A stretch of DNA of 64,000 bases, from positions 29,728 through 93,727 of the forward strand of contig JAIUOE010000013.1 of the NCBI GenBank assembly GCA_020161395.1, given 5' to 3'. Numbering within the stretch: the stretch's first letter is position 1; every line of letters begins with the position of its first letter. Below are positions 62,443-64,000 of this stretch, piece after piece. The position numbers and the translations under genes were made by a program. The stretch is from Bacteroidota bacterium. GTDB taxonomy: Bacteria > Bacteroidota > Ignavibacteria > Ignavibacteriales > Ignavibacteriaceae. Under the pieces are notes generated by a model. That model made no database searches. It had not been told where the DNA came from and saw only the letters and a list, made by a program, of their open reading frames with translations.

Positions 62443-63853
62443 AATCAGGTATATATCAGTTATCGGATTGTTACTCTGTCTGAATTTCAATTTGTTTGCT
62501 CAAGACATTCAGAATACGCCTCCGCCTCTCGACGCCAAAATGGAGAAACTGATAAAAGTTTACAGAAATCTTGAACTAAACACGGCTGCATTCGATGATT
62601 TGCGCGAGAAGTGGATTGTCACTGATCCCGTTTTGGTCAGAGCAGTATTCAATAAGTTTCTGGTCAGCAACGGATTGAGAATCGACGGCAGAAAACCTTC
62701 TCTCGATTTTGTTCGTGAAAAAGTAAAAGATATCTACAAAGGCGAAGTTTTCATCGATCTTCGTAAACGCTATTATGACGATGAAATAGATATGTTTAGG
62801 TTTTATTCTGAGAGCAAAGTAAGTAAGAATCCCGACTCACTCGATTTCTTTTTTGATCCGGTTGAGGATTTTGTCAGAATTCAGGATATTGTCGGACCGG
62901 AAAATTACACATTGTTAAAATCTCAGAGATATGCATTTAATGATGTTTCAAAGACATATTATGATGAGAAACTTTCCTACAAGTTCGACATATTTTTTAG
63001 TCTTATAGAACCGCATCTGACTTTCTACAACTTCACAACAAATGACAAGAACAAGTATCTGATCTCCGCATTTGGTCGTTGGGGTTATGACAAAATGATC
63101 ATGCCGGGGTGGTTTTCACCGACATATAATGCCGGTCTGAGGGTAACCTACATCGACAGGATTCTGAATAACCGTCCAAACGATGTTTTCACATTCGACA
63201 TCGGGATGGGTATACCGGTTTCACAACCATTTGTTGATAAACAGGTACCTCATGGCAAGCGGCACTTCATGACCGGACAGAATATTTATATGAATCTGAA
63301 AGGCAATTTCCTTCGTTATGCCTCCGAATACTGGAGAGATTACGACCTGAATCTTGAAGCGTCACTCGCATTAAGTACATTTGAACCTGGTCAGATTAAA
63401 CATGTGAGCGTGAATTCCAATATCAGTTCGATTAGAAATTATCTGAATTTTGGAATGGAGAGGAAGAATTTTGTAGACCTTGAAACTTTTGGATATCTGG
63501 GAGCCAATCTTGGACTGGGTATTTACGAAGTGCAGGATTACAATCTTGATCCCTCAAAACCGCAGTTGACTGAGCTTCCCATGACCGGAAGCAAGTCGAA
63601 GTTCTATGTTCAGGCTGCGGGTTTGTTCACTAAAGAGGATGCCTTGTTCGCATACACATTCAAACCGACTGTTTTCTATAATGTCACGGAGAGCAACCTG
63701 TATTACGGTTTCAACCTCTCATTCCTTATCAGCAACTCTTTCGGTTTTGAATTCAAGTATTACAGCGGTGTAGTGATTGGCAGCGATCCATTGCCGACAT
63801 ACAGGGACGGATCTTATGTGGTCTTCTCACCAATGATAAGAATCAACTACTAA
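62432..63853 (+). CDS. Outer-membrane barrel protein, family B, second copy
   Basis: This is a 473-residue paralogue of the 59500 gene product, with a signal peptide (about 1-24, ending FAQ), the conserved N-terminal domain (NTAAFDDLREKW, FNKFLVSNGLRIDGR, LRKRYYDDEIDMF) and a barrel ending YVVFSPMIRINY. Its ATG lies inside the last codons of the family A' gene, whereas in the first A-B pair there is a gap, so the order A then B is kept but the junction differs. A strong terminator follows, so this is the last gene of the locus. Confidence 0.7.
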   Translation: MVSKIRYISVIGLLLCLNFNLFAQDIQNTPPPLDAKMEKLIKVYRNLELNTAAFDDLREKWIVTDPVLVRAVFNKFLVSNGLRIDGRKPSLDFVREKVKDIYKGEVFIDLRKRYYDDEIDMFRFYSESKVSKNPDSLDFFFDPVEDFVRIQDIVGPENYTLLKSQRYAFNDVSKTYYDEKLSYKFDIFFSLIEPHLTFYNFTTNDKNKYLISAFGRWGYDKMIMPGWFSPTYNAGLRVTYIDRILNNRPNDVFTFDIGMGIPVSQPFVDKQVPHGKRHFMTGQNIYMNLKGNFLRYASEYWRDYDLNLEASLALSTFEPGQIKHVSVNSNISSIRNYLNFGMERKNFVDLETFGYLGANLGLGIYEVQDYNLDPSKPQLTELPMTGSKSKFYVQAAGLFTKEDALFAYTFKPTVFYNVTESNLYYGFNLSFLISNSFGFEFKYYSGVVIGSDPLPTYRDGSYVVFSPMIRINY

Positions 63854-63873
63854 GGAACCTGTTTTTTAAAAAT

Positions 63874-63918
63874 AAAGAGGCTGTCTCGATAGTAAATATC
63901 CAGCAGCCTCTTTTTTTA
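63874..63918 (+). terminator. Intrinsic terminator closing the motor locus
   Basis: AAAGAGGCTG and CAGCCTCTTT form a 10-bp stem with a long loop, followed by further T. It is 20 bases after the last gene. The stem belongs to the same GGCTG/CAGCC family as those at 13374, 19122 and 33525. The remaining 80 bases of the window hold nothing that I can identify. Confidence 0.85.
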
Positions 63919-64000
63919 TGTCATTTTTCGTTTTTTTGAATAATACCGGTAATTGTTCATTACCCAAAGTGACTTTTGTGTTTTTTGATCAAAAAAAAGG

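Noticed and set aside
1..64000. CRISPR array, prophage or insertion sequence
   Set aside because: No regularly spaced direct repeats, transposase, integrase or phage structural gene was found on either strand.

Overview
The window is about 64 kb of chromosome from a Gram-negative bacterium that I place in the Ignavibacteria/Chlorobi branch of the Bacteroidota group. The placement rests on several traits seen together: four secreted proteins ending in the NYPNPFNP-type C-terminal domain used by type 9 secretion (T9SS), an LptD outer-membrane assembly protein, a bacillithiol deacetylase, OmpA-type porins, and Bacteroidota-like promoter boxes. Gene content is mostly housekeeping plus envelope. 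I see no insertion sequence, phage gene or CRISPR array. The taxonomic call is an inference; no 16S gene lies in the window.

Layout. 1-2076 (minus): porin, FMN-binding lipoprotein-like exported protein and a multi-pass membrane protein cut by the window edge. 2216-6036 (minus): murI, glnD, queF. 6405-9089: a large beta-helix T9SS cargo bracketed by hairpin-forming repeat blocks. 9257-13356 (plus): CoA-acylating aldehyde dehydrogenase, PHP hydrolase, TPR membrane protein, bshB1. 13442-19556 (minus): DUF985 cupin, acyl-CoA ligase, beta-propeller-like protein, T9SS-exported amidase, and a protein that is little more than a T9SS sorting domain. 19870-25391 (plus): threonine aldolase, thioesterase, 3'-5' exonuclease, purL, YihY/BrkB membrane protein. 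25510-29577 (plus): small unknown protein, Gfo/Idh/MocA oxidoreductase, lptD. Then yajQ and tRNA-Pro (minus), two OmpA-family proteins (plus), and a long minus-strand block 33568-45218 with an SpmA-SpmB fusion, a lipoprotein amidase, an AddA-like helicase-nuclease, a giant NtrY-like histidine kinase, a DUF4783 protein and an FN3 lipoprotein. 45415-48188 (minus) is a compact pyrR-pyrB-pyrC operon with a terminator-like hairpin right before pyrR. 48595-50472 is an MscS-type channel.

The most interesting part is 50632-63853 (plus): a T9SS-exported subtilisin, a DUF2254-like membrane protein, and a seven-gene run that looks like a divergent GldL/GldM ion-driven motor. It has a two-helix GldL-like protein (55553-56116), a one-helix GldM-like protein that is only 209 residues (56148-56777), a separate secreted beta-rich protein (56792-57895), and then two outer-membrane protein families in tandem duplicate order A-B-A'-B' (57934-63853), closed by a strong terminator. 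No GldK or GldN gene is present. My reading is that GldM is split in two here and the usual outer-membrane ring partners are replaced by lineage-specific barrel proteins, which would power secretion of the T9SS cargos seen elsewhere in the window. The GldL and GldM-N assignments rest on short motif matches recalled from Flavobacterium proteins; the split-GldM and barrel-partner ideas are inference.
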